Positions 1 through 9,735 of a stretch of 49,805 bases of DNA are shown piece after piece. The translations under genes and the position numbers were made by a program. The DNA comes from Deltaproteobacteria bacterium (GTDB taxonomy: Bacteria > Desulfobacterota > Syntrophia > Syntrophales > UBA2210), in assembly GCA_016933215.1 (NCBI GenBank), contig JAFGBH010000015.1:1-49805 (forward strand). Reading direction: 5' to 3'. Each line of letters begins with the position of its first letter. The stretch's first letter is position 1. Below the pieces are notes generated by a model. It worked only from the letters and a program-made list of their open reading frames with translations. It was not told the origin of the DNA and searched no databases.

Positions 1-231
1 AAGCTCAAGGGACTTCGGATCGACTACCAGAATATCTCGAAGGTGATCGCCGACACAACCGGTCGAGACGCTGAATCCATTGTGAACGATATGGAGGCTC
101 GGACAACCCTCAATCCAGAACAGGCGAAGGAGTACGGTCTCGTCCATGATATTAACACCGCTCTGTTTCCTTTGGGAGCCGATCTCTCGGTAATTAACGA
201 AGGCGTTGTTCAACAACCGCGCCCGATCTAG
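1..231 (+). CDS. ClpP-like protease, C-terminal fragment (5' end outside window)
   Basis: The window opens inside this gene; only the last 76 residues are present, in frame 1, ending at a TAG. The visible part contains TGRDAESIVNDMEARTTL followed by NPEQAKEYGLVHDI. This matches the end of the ClpP serine-peptidase fold, where a T/S-x-E-E-A-x-x-Y-G-L-I-D segment precedes the C-terminal helix. The Ser-His-Asp catalytic residues would lie mostly upstream and cannot be checked. The tail after GLVHDI is longer than in standard ClpP, so a ClpP paralog or another crotonase/ClpP-superfamily peptidase is possible. Confidence 0.6.
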   Translation, partial: KLKGLRIDYQNISKVIADTTGRDAESIVNDMEARTTLNPEQAKEYGLVHDINTALFPLGADLSVINEGVVQQPRPI

Positions 232-473
232 GCACAGCATTTCGCAAAACCGTCAGTCGAATCGCTCAGCTCTCCCGACAACTTCCCCCATGGTGAGATG
301 TTCAGAGGCCAACAAGTGCATGCACACGGACGTAGCCTTGCCGAGCCCTTTATGTACAACGTTAATGATTACGAAAAGAAATATACAACACATCGACCCC
401 AATTGATTGTCTCGCTTTCAGGAAGGAACGGCGAATTTTATAAAAAGGAAGTTCCCGATAACCAAACCGATTG
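232..473. other. Intergenic region between convergent genes
   Basis: About 240 bases separate the ClpP-like gene from the end of the minus-strand alcohol dehydrogenase. I see no convincing ORF, strong hairpin or repeat here. Confidence 0.5.
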
Positions 474-1502
474 TTAACCGATCCTGAGGACCTTGGCGCC
501 GCGGATCTTTCGCTCCTTCAGCTCCATGAGCGCCTCGTTTGCCTTCTCGAGGGGATATTCCTGAACGTGGGGTTTGATGGGTATTTGGGCGGCCAACTCC
601 AGAAATTCGGCGATATCGCTCCTCGCGACATTAGCGACGCTCTTGATCTCCTTTTCGAGCCAGAGGTGTTCGGGATAGTCGAGTTTCAGAAGGGAGTCCT
701 TATCCTTCTCTTCCTTTCTGATGGCGTTGATGACGAGCCGCCCTTCCCTTTCAAGGTTCTTCATTGCCTCCACAACCGGCTTCCATGCCGGCGTGGTATC
801 AATAATCCCGTGAAGTTTTTTCGGCGATTCTTCCTCCGTGTCCCCCGCCCAGGCCGCCCCGAGCTCACGGGCAAAGCCCCGTTCCTTTTCGCTTCTTGCA
901 AAGACAAAGACCGGCGTGTCGGGATAGAGATGACGCGCCATTGTGAGGACAAGATGGGCCGAGGCACCGAATCCGGTGAGGCCGAGGTTCTGACCGTTTT
1001 TTATATTCGCCAGTCTCAGCGAGCGATACCCGATTGCGCCGGCGCAGAAAAGGGGTGCCGCTTCGGTGTCGCTGAAACTATCGGGAATCAAAAATGCGGA
1101 ATCTTCGGGAACCTTCATATACTCGGCATAACCGCCGTTGGCATCCCGACCGGTTGCCCTGAATGCTCTACAGAGATTATCATTCCCCTCGCGGCAAAAG
1201 GAGCACCTTCCGCAGGAGGAGTAGATCCACCCCACGCCGACCCTGTCGCCGATCTCGAAACGGGATGCCCCGCGACCCGCTTCTACCACCCTTCCGACAA
1301 CCTCGTGGCCGAGGATGACAGGGAATGCCGGCGGCGGCGTCCTCCCCTCGATTTCATCCATCTCGGTATGACAGACACCGCAGGCCGCAACCTCGATGAG
1401 AATCTCTCCCTCGCCGGGGACGGGAACGTGACAATCGGCTATCTCAAGCGGTTCCCTGTTTTTTTCGAGGAAACAGATCTCCTTCAGTAGCATTGCCTTC
1501 AT
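474..1502 (-). CDS. Zinc-dependent alcohol dehydrogenase, MDR superfamily
   Basis: A 342-residue medium-chain dehydrogenase/reductase predicted to oxidise alcohols or reduce aldehydes with NAD(P). The N-terminal GroES-like domain carries the catalytic zinc site (CGVCHTE near residue 40, then GHEVVGRV) and the structural zinc lobe with four cysteines (SCGRCSFCREGNDNLC). The Rossmann segment reads GLTGFGASAH instead of the usual GxGxxG; this variant is typical of the TIGR02822-type zinc alcohol dehydrogenases. The start at 1502 (MKAML) fits the family N-terminus; the open frame runs further upstream but adds non-homologous residues. The gene is monocistronic and divergent from the MFS carrier. 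The physiological substrate cannot be told from sequence. Confidence 0.85.
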   Translation of the reverse strand: MKAMLLKEICFLEKNREPLEIADCHVPVPGEGEILIEVAACGVCHTEMDEIEGRTPPPAFPVILGHEVVGRVVEAGRGASRFEIGDRVGVGWIYSSCGRCSFCREGNDNLCRAFRATGRDANGGYAEYMKVPEDSAFLIPDSFSDTEAAPLFCAGAIGYRSLRLANIKNGQNLGLTGFGASAHLVLTMARHLYPDTPVFVFARSEKERGFARELGAAWAGDTEEESPKKLHGIIDTTPAWKPVVEAMKNLEREGRLVINAIRKEEKDKDSLLKLDYPEHLWLEKEIKSVANVARSDIAEFLELAAQIPIKPHVQEYPLEKANEALMELKERKIRGAKVLRIG

Positions 1503-1796
1503 GGGGGATGCCTCTTTCGGTATCGAATATACCCATATTATTAGCACAGTCTCGCCGTTCGGAACAGGGGATAAAAAACCGAAGCACAGCTTTGGGGAAA
1601 ATCCGACCTGCTGGAAAAATACCAGTGCTCTTCTCATGCTTCAGCTTATTGCAGCAACGGTCGCAGAAAGTAACCTGCCGTTTTGAAATGCATATTTTTG
1701 CTTGTATCTTGGGTTCCTTTTTGTCATACAGGGACCATTGTTGTTCATGAGGGGGTTGAAACTTACGAAGATGGGCTTCGAACAGGATGAAGGCGC

Positions 1797-3059
1797 ATGA
1801 GGGTGAGACTGTTTTACGGCTGGTGGATTGTATGTGCCTGCTTCAGCATAGCCCTTTATGTGAGCAGTATCATCTTCTTCGGATTCACGGCCTTTTTCGA
1901 GCCGCTCGTTCGTGAATTCGGCTGGAGCTACACGGAGATCTCCTTTGCCATGAGTCTCCGCGGTCTGGAGATGGGGATACTCGCTCCTTTTATCGGCATT
2001 CTGGCCGACAGGTTCGGCTCACGGAAACTCATGTTTTACGGGGTTATTACCGTCGGGCTGGGGCTGATCCTCCTCGGATTTACCCGGTCGCTTCTTACGC
2101 TCTATGCAGCCATCATGCTGATTTCCTTCGGGGCCGGCGGATGTACCAGCGTGGTTACCATGACGGTCGTGGCGCACTGGTTCAAACGAAAGATCGGCAC
2201 GGCCCTCGGTGTCATGACATCGGGATTCGGCGCAAGCGGTCTCATGATTCCACTCGTCGTTATGGTAATTGATACCTTCGGCTGGAGGACGGCGGTGATC
2301 GCCTTCGGGGTCGGCATGTGGATAATCGGGATACCTCTCTCGCTGGTCGTACGCGATAGACCAGAACCATACGGGTATCACATCGACGGCGATCCCCTTT
2401 CCTCGGAAGATTCCGAAAATGGTGTGGTGAAGAGAGGTGAGAAAAAACGCTTTCTGGATCTCTTGAAAATAAAAGAGCTCCGCTGTCTTAATATGGCCGA
2501 GGCGATCAGATTCATGGTCGTTACTGCCGTCATCGTTCATATTATGCCCTATCTGAGCACGGTCGGGTGGTCGAGAACGAGCGCCGGCCTGGTTGCGGCG
2601 GCCATACCGCTCGTGAGCGTCGTCGGGAGGCTTCTCTTCGGGTGGCTGAGCGACCGCTTCAACAAGCGTCTCGTCATGGCGTGGGCCTTTACCTCCATGG
2701 GGTGCGGCATGCTGGCCCTTCCTCTTCTTGGAACGGACTATCTCATTTTTGTCTTTCTCGTTCCCTTCTCAATGGGGATCGGAGGGATCACCGTTCTGAG
2801 GGGTGCCATTCTGCGGGAATATTTCGGCATGGATTCCTTCGGGACAATGATCGGTATTGTCATGGGGTTCGGTGCCGCGGGAGGTATTGTGGGTCCGACA
2901 CTGGCGGGTTTCGTCTTCGATCTCCTCGACAATTATCAGATCGTCTGGTCCTGGTTTTCGGGGTGCATCTTTCTGGCCATTTTCCTCGTTATAATGATGG
3001 GCGACGCCCCCTCTTCGGCAGTGAGTAACGATGACGATTCGCTGTTGGCCATTGAGTAA
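1797..3059 (+). CDS. MFS transporter, oxalate/formate antiporter or monocarboxylate type
   Basis: A 420-residue inner-membrane carrier with about twelve hydrophobic segments and a charged central loop (around residues 190-225). The N-terminus (FYGWWIVCACF) and the loop-2 signature GILADRFGSRKLM are characteristic of the OFA/monocarboxylate branch of the major facilitator superfamily, which exchanges small organic anions. A second loop signature, GWLSDRFNKR, follows the central loop as expected from the internal duplication. It precedes the acn-icd-aclBA operon by about 260 bases and may supply a di- or tricarboxylate or monocarboxylate, but that is only positional inference. Substrate unknown. 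Confidence 0.8.
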   Translation: MRVRLFYGWWIVCACFSIALYVSSIIFFGFTAFFEPLVREFGWSYTEISFAMSLRGLEMGILAPFIGILADRFGSRKLMFYGVITVGLGLILLGFTRSLLTLYAAIMLISFGAGGCTSVVTMTVVAHWFKRKIGTALGVMTSGFGASGLMIPLVVMVIDTFGWRTAVIAFGVGMWIIGIPLSLVVRDRPEPYGYHIDGDPLSSEDSENGVVKRGEKKRFLDLLKIKELRCLNMAEAIRFMVVTAVIVHIMPYLSTVGWSRTSAGLVAAAIPLVSVVGRLLFGWLSDRFNKRLVMAWAFTSMGCGMLALPLLGTDYLIFVFLVPFSMGIGGITVLRGAILREYFGMDSFGTMIGIVMGFGAAGGIVGPTLAGFVFDLLDNYQIVWSWFSGCIFLAIFLVIMMGDAPSSAVSNDDDSLLAIE

Positions 3060-3070
3060 AAATAAAAAAC

Positions 3071-3100
3071 TTGACAAAAAGAAGGGGAAGAGTGTGAAAT
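3071..3100 (+). promoter_or_regulatory. Candidate sigma-70 promoter of the acn-icd-aclBA operon
   Basis: A perfect TTGACA at 3071-3076 is followed after 18 bases by TGAAAT (four of six matches to TATAAT). It lies just after the MFS stop and about 220 bases before acn, leaving a long leader with no clear terminator. The -10 is weak, so the exact promoter position is uncertain. Confidence 0.4.
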
Positions 3101-3318
3101 ACTACGCTCTTGTTCCTGATAATGATGGGACAGGCAGCGTATCTTAGAGGTGAGATTCGATCCCTGATCGTTCAGTTTTATGGTTTGCTTGAACTTATTA
3201 TTCAAGGAAATTAAGATCTTATGAGACAGGTTGCGATGAACTCAATCCCCTTGGATCACAGGATCGAATCCTTAGTGCCGCATATCAACTCGATACAATG
3301 AAAAGAAGAGGGATCACC

Positions 3319-5256
3319 ATGCCAAAAACGCTGACGCAAAAGATATTGGAGCAGCATATCGTTACCGGTGAGTTCGAACCGGGAAAGGAAATCGGGATCC
3401 GTATCGATCAGACCCTGACACAGGATGCGACGGGAACCATGACCTATCTCCAATTCGAGGCGATGGGGCTTGACAGGGTAAAAACGGACCATTCGGTCAG
3501 TTTTGTCGATCATAATACGATCCAGATAGGCTTCGAGAATGCCGACGACCACCGGTATCTTCAGACGGTAGCGGCGAAATACGGGATCGATTATTCAAGG
3601 GCGGGAAACGGGATCTGCCATCAGGTTCATCTGGAAAGATTCGGCAGGCCCGGTACGACACTTCTCGGTTCCGACAGCCATACGCCGACAGGCGGAGGGA
3701 TCGGACAGATTGCCATAGGTGCGGGCGGCCTTGACGTGGCGCTTGCCATGGCGGGAGAACCCTTTTACCTTACCTGCCCGAAGATCATCAAGATCAACCT
3801 CACCGGTAGACTCAATCCCTGGGTGAGTGCAAAGGATGTAATCCTCAAGATTCTCGAGCTCTTTACGACGAAGGGAAACGTCGGCTGCGTCTTCGAGTAC
3901 GGCGGTCCGGGTGTCAAAACGCTGACCGTACCGGAGCGGGCGACCATCGCGAACATGGGTGCCGAGTGTGGAGTCACCACATCAGTGTTCCCCAGCGATG
4001 AGGTAACACGGGCATTTCTCAGGGCCCAGGCCCGAGAGGACGAATGGAAAGCGATGGATGCCGACGCCGATGCGGAATACTTCAAAGTCATAGAACTGAA
4101 TCTTACGGACATCGTTCCCCTTGCCGCGACGCCCCACAGCCCCGGAAATATTGCTACGGTGAAGGATCTGGAGGGTATGGCTGTTGATCAGATCTGTGTG
4201 GGCTCCTGCACCAATTCCTCCTATCGGGACCTGATGGTGGTCGCAGAAATCCTGAAGGGGAAAAAGACACATCCCCGTATCAGCTTTGTCCTCGCCCCCG
4301 GCTCAAAACAGGTGCTTGACATGCTGGCGAGAAACGGGGCACTGGCGGATCTTTTTGAGACGGGCGTGAGGCTCGCGGAAAATGCCTGCGGGTTCTGTAT
4401 CGGCAACAGTCAGTCACCGCAGACCGACGCCGTCTCCCTGAGAACGAGCAACAGAAACTTCCTTGCCAGATCGGGAACGAAGAGCGCAAATATCTATCTG
4501 GTGAGTCCCGAAACCGCCGCCGCCGCCGTCATTACGGGAACAATTACAGATCCGAGAGACCTCGGTATCCCCTATCCCGAGGTGAAGATGCCGGAGGAAT
4601 TCATCATTGATGATTCGATGATTATCCCCCCCTCGGACGATCCGGAAAGTATCGAGATCTACCGGGGACCCAATATAGGAGAACCGCCCGTCAATGAACC
4701 CCTCCCTGAGGATGTGCGAGGTATCGCAACGATAAAAACGGAGGATTACACCACGACGGACCACATCATACCCGCAGGCTCCCGGATGAAGTACCGGTCG
4801 AATGTGCCGAAGTACTCGGAGTTTCTCTTCGAGGTCGTCGATCCGGGCTTTTATGAGAGGGCACGGAAGATAAAGGAGGAGGGGAGCCACAATATAATCG
4901 TCGGAGGGCTCAGCTACGGTCAGGGTTCCTCCAGGGAGCATGCGGCACTCTGCCCCATGTATATGGGGGTAAAGGCCGTCATTGCAAAATCCTTCGAGAG
5001 GATTCATACGGCCAATCTCGTAAACTTCGGTATCGTCCCCCTTACCTTTAAAAACGAGGAGGATTACGAAAAGATCGATCAGGGGGACAGCCTGGAAATT
5101 TCCGGCATCTGCGAAAAAATCAGGGCCGGCGAGACAGTGACCGTCAACAACACGACAAAAGGCGTACACTTTGACGTCAGCTATGATCTTTCGGAGAGGG
5201 CCAGAGAGATTATGCTTTCGGGCGGTATGCTTTCGTATATCAGGAATAAAAGGTAG
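3319..5256 (+). CDS. Aconitate hydratase, short (Aquifex-type) form
   Basis: Interconverts citrate and isocitrate through a [4Fe-4S] cluster; cytoplasmic. The 645-residue length is that of the compact aconitase found in rTCA-cycle bacteria, shorter than AcnA (about 890). Cluster ligands are visible as Cys297 in GSCTNSS and Cys357/Cys360 in ACGFC. The substrate-binding [11 protein letters not shown] is near residue 118 and the swivel-domain [12 protein letters not shown] near residue 540. The ATG at 3319 follows a GAGGG and gives the family start MPKTLTQKI; an in-frame ATG at 3298 would add seven unlikely residues. It is the first gene of a tight operon: icd starts 11 bases after its stop. Confidence 0.93.
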   Translation: MPKTLTQKILEQHIVTGEFEPGKEIGIRIDQTLTQDATGTMTYLQFEAMGLDRVKTDHSVSFVDHNTIQIGFENADDHRYLQTVAAKYGIDYSRAGNGICHQVHLERFGRPGTTLLGSDSHTPTGGGIGQIAIGAGGLDVALAMAGEPFYLTCPKIIKINLTGRLNPWVSAKDVILKILELFTTKGNVGCVFEYGGPGVKTLTVPERATIANMGAECGVTTSVFPSDEVTRAFLRAQAREDEWKAMDADADAEYFKVIELNLTDIVPLAATPHSPGNIATVKDLEGMAVDQICVGSCTNSSYRDLMVVAEILKGKKTHPRISFVLAPGSKQVLDMLARNGALADLFETGVRLAENACGFCIGNSQSPQTDAVSLRTSNRNFLARSGTKSANIYLVSPETAAAAVITGTITDPRDLGIPYPEVKMPEEFIIDDSMIIPPSDDPESIEIYRGPNIGEPPVNEPLPEDVRGIATIKTEDYTTTDHIIPAGSRMKYRSNVPKYSEFLFEVVDPGFYERARKIKEEGSHNIIVGGLSYGQGSSREHAALCPMYMGVKAVIAKSFERIHTANLVNFGIVPLTFKNEEDYEKIDQGDSLEISGICEKIRAGETVTVNNTTKGVHFDVSYDLSERAREIMLSGGMLSYIRNKR

Positions 5257-5267
5257 GAGAAACTGTC

Positions 5268-6485
5268 ATGAGCGATAAGATCAGAGTAACAACACCGATA
5301 GTGGAGATTGACGGCGATGAGATGACGAGAATCATGTGGCAGATGGTGAAGGAAAAGCTCCTTCTTCCATACATGGATATAAACGCGGAGTATTATGATC
5401 TCGGTCTGAAAAAGAGGGATGAAACGGACGATCAGGTCACCGTGGACGCGGCCCATGCGATCATGAAATACGGTGTTGGGGTCAAATGCGCGACCATTAC
5501 GCCGAATGCGGCGCGGGTCGATGAGTACGGCCTGAAGAAGCAATGGTCAAGTCCCAACGGCACCATCAGGGGAATACTGGACGGCACCGTCTTCAGAGCC
5601 CCCATTCTGGTCAACAATATTCATCCCTTCGTGAGGACCTGGAAGAAGCCGATACATATCGGGAGGCACGCCTACGGCGATGTCTACAAAAACCAGGAGA
5701 TCAAGGTGCCGGGTCCGGGGACGGGCGAGCTGGTTTTTACGCCCCGCGACGGGAGCGAACCGATCAGAAAGGTAATTCAGGAATTTGAGACGCCGGGGAT
5801 ACTGCAGGGGATTCATAACACCGTTCCCTCAATCAGGAGCTTCGCCGTTTCCTGTTTTACCTACGCCCTGGATCAGAAGATCGATCTCTGGTTCAGCACG
5901 AAGGATACCATCTCGAAGACCTACGATGCGGAATTTCGAAAGATATTCGATGAGGAATACGAGGCAAACTGGAAGGAAAAATTCGACGACGCGGGAATCG
6001 AATACTTTTTTACCCTCATCGATGACGCGGTGGCGAGGATCATGAAATCGGAAGGCGGGATGCTCTGGGCCTGCAAGAACTATGACGGCGATGTCATGTC
6101 GGATATGCTCGCCTCGGCGAACGGGAGCCTTGCCATGATGACCTCCGTTCTGGTATCACCCCACGGCTATTTCGAGTACGAAGCGGCCCACGGCACCGTA
6201 CAGAAACACTACTACAAACACCTCGAGGGAGAACCAACGTCAACGAACTCGATGGCACTTATTTTTGCATGGACGGGGTGCCTGAAGAAGAGGGCGGAAC
6301 TCGATGAAACACCCAATGTGGCTGATTTTGCGAAGAAAGTGGAGGAGGCCTCCATAGAAACGGTGGAGAGCGGAGTCATGCCGGGGGATCTTATGAAGGT
6401 CGCCGATCCCGATCCGAAAAACCGGCAGGTCTCGACGGAAGAATTTATAGACGCTATCAAGGATAATCTCGAGAAGAAATTATAA
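5268..6485 (+). CDS. icd: Isocitrate dehydrogenase (NADP), eukaryote-like homodimeric type
   Basis: Oxidatively decarboxylates isocitrate to 2-oxoglutarate, or runs in reverse as a carboxylase in the reductive TCA cycle. The 405-residue protein resembles the subfamily of mitochondrial/cytosolic IDH rather than E. coli Icd: it begins with [13 protein letters not shown], carries [16 protein letters not shown] for isocitrate binding, and ends the cofactor region with [11 protein letters not shown] and [12 protein letters not shown]. The His-Gly-Thr surroundings fit NADP use. It sits between acn and aclB with gaps of 11 and 14 bases, so one transcript is very likely. NADPH made or used here would connect to the pnt transhydrogenase at 37-40 kb. 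Confidence 0.93.
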   Translation: MSDKIRVTTPIVEIDGDEMTRIMWQMVKEKLLLPYMDINAEYYDLGLKKRDETDDQVTVDAAHAIMKYGVGVKCATITPNAARVDEYGLKKQWSSPNGTIRGILDGTVFRAPILVNNIHPFVRTWKKPIHIGRHAYGDVYKNQEIKVPGPGTGELVFTPRDGSEPIRKVIQEFETPGILQGIHNTVPSIRSFAVSCFTYALDQKIDLWFSTKDTISKTYDAEFRKIFDEEYEANWKEKFDDAGIEYFFTLIDDAVARIMKSEGGMLWACKNYDGDVMSDMLASANGSLAMMTSVLVSPHGYFEYEAAHGTVQKHYYKHLEGEPTSTNSMALIFAWTGCLKKRAELDETPNVADFAKKVEEASIETVESGVMPGDLMKVADPDPKNRQVSTEEFIDAIKDNLEKKL

Positions 6486-6499
6486 CTGAGAGGAGAGAA

Positions 6500-7777
6500 A
6501 TGGCACAGAAAGCGATACGAGAGGCTGATGGCAAGGCATTGATGGCCCGACTGCTCGCAGAGTACGCGGGGAGTATCTATAAGATTGAGAACAGATTCAT
6601 ATCGGTCGGACCCGATACCGATATAAAGAAACTTCCTCAAAAATATAAATGGTTGGCAAAAGAGAAACTGGTGGTAAAACCGGACCAATTGATAAAGCGG
6701 AGGGGTAAAAGCAAGCTCCTCCTTCTCGGTGCCGATTGGAAGAAGGCCGAGAAATGGATCAGAGAACGGATGAAAAAACCGGTCACCGTCGGTTCTGTGA
6801 CGGGAATTCTGGATCACTTTATCGTTGAGCCCTTTGTCCCCCATGACGAGAAGGATGAATACTACGTCGCCATCGTCTCGGAGCGTGAAGGGGACACGAT
6901 TCTCTTTCATCACGAGGGGGGGGTAAATGTTGGAGACGTTGATGCAAAGGCCCTCAAGCTCTTCGTCCCTATCGGGGAGATGCCGGGGGCGGGGAAAATT
7001 GAGCAAAAACTCCTCGGCGCGGTTCCGAAGGAGAGGAAATCTGTGATTGCAGGCTTTATCGAGGGATTATTCAAATTCTATGCGGATCTCAACTTCACCT
7101 ACCTCGAGATAAATCCCTTTGTCGTTGACGGTAAGGGGATAGTTCCCCTTGACCTTGCCGCCAAACTGGACGACACGGCATCTTTCGTGAGCGGCAGGAA
7201 GTGGGGAGGGATAGATTTCCCCTCTCCCTTTGGCAGAATGCTCACGAAAGAGGAGGCCTACATTGAAGAGCTCGATTCAAAAACCGGTGCGTCCCTGAAG
7301 TTGACGATCCTCAATCCGGAAGGCCGTGTGTGGACCATGGTGGCGGGAGGAGGTGCATCCGTTATTTTTGCCGATACGATTACCGACCTTGGATTCATGG
7401 ATGAGATGGCAAACTACGGTGAATACTCGGGAGATCCCAATGAGGAATTTACCTATCTCTACGCGAAGACTATTCTGGATCTCATGACAAGGAAGAAGAA
7501 TCCCAAGGGCAAGTTCCTCCTCATAGGGGGCGGTATCGCAAACTTTACCGATGTGGCGAAGACATTCAGCGGAATAATCAGAGCCCTCAAGGAATATAAG
7601 AATAAACTCCAGAGCAACAGGGTGAAGATTTTCGTGCGTAGAGGGGGGCCCAATTACAAAGAGGGCCTCTACAAGATGAGGGTCCTCGGAGAGGAACTGG
7701 GTGTGCCCATCGAGGTCTACGGGCCCGAGACGCATATGACAAAGATAGTTTCAATGGCCTTGAAGGGGGACAAGTAA
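6500..7777 (+). CDS. aclB: ATP-citrate lyase, small (ATP-grasp) subunit
   Basis: Equivalent to the N-terminal third of animal ATP-citrate lyase and related to the beta subunit of succinyl-CoA ligase; it binds ATP and passes phosphate to the histidine of the partner subunit. The 425 residues include an ATP-grasp fold (VEPFVPHDEKDEYYVAI, then LTYLEINPFVV-like FTYLEINPFV) and a CoA-ligase-like C-terminal domain with GGGIANFTDVAKTF. Order and size (small subunit first) match aclB-aclA of Chlorobium. An RBS, GAGGAGAG, lies just before the ATG. The stop codon abuts the ATG of aclA, indicating translational coupling. Succinyl-CoA ligase was considered and rejected because the partner carries a citrate-synthase-like domain. 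Confidence 0.93.
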   Translation: MAQKAIREADGKALMARLLAEYAGSIYKIENRFISVGPDTDIKKLPQKYKWLAKEKLVVKPDQLIKRRGKSKLLLLGADWKKAEKWIRERMKKPVTVGSVTGILDHFIVEPFVPHDEKDEYYVAIVSEREGDTILFHHEGGVNVGDVDAKALKLFVPIGEMPGAGKIEQKLLGAVPKERKSVIAGFIEGLFKFYADLNFTYLEINPFVVDGKGIVPLDLAAKLDDTASFVSGRKWGGIDFPSPFGRMLTKEEAYIEELDSKTGASLKLTILNPEGRVWTMVAGGGASVIFADTITDLGFMDEMANYGEYSGDPNEEFTYLYAKTILDLMTRKKNPKGKFLLIGGGIANFTDVAKTFSGIIRALKEYKNKLQSNRVKIFVRRGGPNYKEGLYKMRVLGEELGVPIEVYGPETHMTKIVSMALKGDK

Positions 7778-9637
7778 ATGGTACGGAAAGCGACAGCAAA
7801 AAAATCATCTGACAGGAAAAGTTACGAACTCTTCAGCCGCAACACCCAGGCATTTATATATAACATGCAGGTCAACGCGACACAGAGAATGCTCGATTTC
7901 GATTACTCCTCGAGAAGAGAAACGCCATCCGTGGCAGCGATAGTAAATCCCACGGGAAGTGAGTCACTGCAGAAATTCTTCTTCGGCCCGAAGGAGATAT
8001 TGATACCGGCCTACAAATCACTGGCCAGGGCTGCCGAAAAACACAGAAACGTCGATGTCCTCATCAGCTTTGCATCCTTCAGGTCCGCCGCGCAGTCTGC
8101 CGAGGAGGCCTTCGAGATTAAGCAGATAAAAACGATTGTATTGATTGCCGAGGGTGTCCCCGAGCGGCGCATGAGGGAGTTGAATGTAAAGGCAAAACGT
8201 CTGGGCAAGGTAATTATCGGTCCCGCCACCGTTGGCGGCATCAAGGCAGGAGCCTTCAAGATCGGCAACACGGCCGGGACGATCGAGAATATCATCGAGT
8301 CCAAGCTGCACCGGCCGGGTTCGGTGGGTTTTGTCTCAAAATCGGGAGGACTCTCCAATGAGGCATACAACATTATAGCGAGAAATACCGATGGGCTGTA
8401 CGAGGGTATCGCAATAGGAGGCGACAAATACCCGGGGAGCTCGCTCCTCGATCATCTCCTGCGGTATGAGAAAAATCCGGCAGTCAAGATGCTCGTCTGC
8501 CTCGGAGAGGTTGGCGGAACGGACGAATACGAAATCGTTGATGCCCTGAACAAAAAGAAGATAAAAAAACCGATTGTCATGTGGGTAACGGGTACCTGTG
8601 CGAAGGCCTTCAAAACGGAGGTCCAGTTCGGCCATGCCGGGGCAAAGGCGGATGCCGAGGCGGAAACGGCGGATGCCAAAAATGCCGCCCTGAAAAAGGC
8701 AGGTGCAATCGTGCCCGGATCCTTCGATGATTACGGCGACAGGATAAGAGAAACCTATAAAAAACTCACTACGCAGGGTGTCATAAAACCGGTACCGGAA
8801 GTTGATCCCCCCGATGTCCCTCTGGACATGAAAAAGGCGCTGGCGGAAGGGATGGTTAGAAGGCCGGCAAGCTTCATCTCCACCATATCGGATGATCGAG
8901 GTGAGGAGCTTATGTATGGTAAGTTCTCCATCTCGCAGGTCTTCAAGCAAGACATCGGTGTCGGCGGGGTGCTCAGCATCCTCTGGTTCAAGAAGCTTTT
9001 GCCCGAGTATGCGACGAAGTTCATCGACATGGTTATCATGGTGACGGCCGATCACGGACCGGCGGTTTCAGGCGCCCATAATACCATCGTGGCGACGAGG
9101 GCCGGAAAGGACCTCCTTTCGTCCCTCGTATCGGGTCTTCTCTGCATAGGCCCACGGTTCGGGGGTGCGCTCGACGGGGCGGCGATGCATTTTTCCGATG
9201 CCTATGACAGGGGGTTGTCGCCCCTCGAATTCGTGAATTCCATGAAACTGAAGGGGGTTAACATCCAGGGAATCGGACACAGGATAAAGTCCATTCATAA
9301 TCCCGATATGCGGGTGACGATCATTAAGAATTATGTGAAAAAGCACTTTAAGAATACGGAACTTCTCGATTATGCCCTGAAGGTGGAACAGATCACGACA
9401 GGGAAGAGGGACAACCTGATTCTGAATGTGGACGGCTGCATCGGGATATGCTTCGTGGACCTTTTGAGATCGGAGTTTTCAAAGGAAGAGGCCGACGAAT
9501 ATATCAAAATGGGGGCATTAAACGGCCTCTTCGTCCTGGGAAGAAGCATCGGATTCATGGGCCATTACCTTGACCAGAAGCGTCTCAAACAGGGACTGTA
9601 CCGTCATCCCTGGGAAGACATCGCCTACATGGAGTAG
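7778..9637 (+). CDS. aclA: ATP-citrate lyase, large subunit (CoA-ligase plus citrate-synthase-like domain)
   Basis: Completes citrate + CoA + ATP = acetyl-CoA + oxaloacetate + ADP + Pi. Residues 1 to about 350 resemble the succinyl-CoA ligase alpha subunit: CoA-binding Rossmann fold, [15 protein letters not shown], and the phosphohistidine His286 in [13 protein letters not shown]. Residues from about 355 to 619 form the citryl-CoA lyase domain homologous to citrate synthase, with [14 protein letters not shown], His501 in GIGHRIKS, Asp552 in LNVDGCIG and Arg589 in [15 protein letters not shown]. The 619 residues match bacterial AclA. The enzyme is reversible in some anaerobes: Chlorobium cleaves citrate for CO2 fixation, Desulfobacter makes citrate and ATP. 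Direction here is unknown. Confidence 0.94.
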   Translation: MVRKATAKKSSDRKSYELFSRNTQAFIYNMQVNATQRMLDFDYSSRRETPSVAAIVNPTGSESLQKFFFGPKEILIPAYKSLARAAEKHRNVDVLISFASFRSAAQSAEEAFEIKQIKTIVLIAEGVPERRMRELNVKAKRLGKVIIGPATVGGIKAGAFKIGNTAGTIENIIESKLHRPGSVGFVSKSGGLSNEAYNIIARNTDGLYEGIAIGGDKYPGSSLLDHLLRYEKNPAVKMLVCLGEVGGTDEYEIVDALNKKKIKKPIVMWVTGTCAKAFKTEVQFGHAGAKADAEAETADAKNAALKKAGAIVPGSFDDYGDRIRETYKKLTTQGVIKPVPEVDPPDVPLDMKKALAEGMVRRPASFISTISDDRGEELMYGKFSISQVFKQDIGVGGVLSILWFKKLLPEYATKFIDMVIMVTADHGPAVSGAHNTIVATRAGKDLLSSLVSGLLCIGPRFGGALDGAAMHFSDAYDRGLSPLEFVNSMKLKGVNIQGIGHRIKSIHNPDMRVTIIKNYVKKHFKNTELLDYALKVEQITTGKRDNLILNVDGCIGICFVDLLRSEFSKEEADEYIKMGALNGLFVLGRSIGFMGHYLDQKRLKQGLYRHPWEDIAYME

Positions 9638-9735
9638 GAGCAGTTTAAAGGCCCTGCAGGCTGAGAAGGAAAAGTTGTAGAACGGCGGTCGGATGTCCTG
9701 CCCCCTTTTTCTTATTGAATCCGGGAGGTGACGAA

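Noticed and set aside
471-1490. Plus-strand ORF of 339 codons
   Set aside because: It is antisense to the alcohol dehydrogenase, whose minus-strand protein has all zinc and Rossmann motifs; the plus product has no recognisable features.
4414-5169. Minus-strand ORF of 251 codons, and similar ones at 8336-9055, 37515-38285 and 45653-46381
   Set aside because: All are antisense to well-identified genes (aconitase, aclA, pntAA, Fe-S paralog C) and have no domain signal.
6500-9637. Succinyl-CoA ligase (sucCD) instead of ATP-citrate lyase
   Set aside because: The large subunit carries a C-terminal citrate-synthase-like domain with GIGHR and [15 protein letters not shown], and neighbours are acn and icd.
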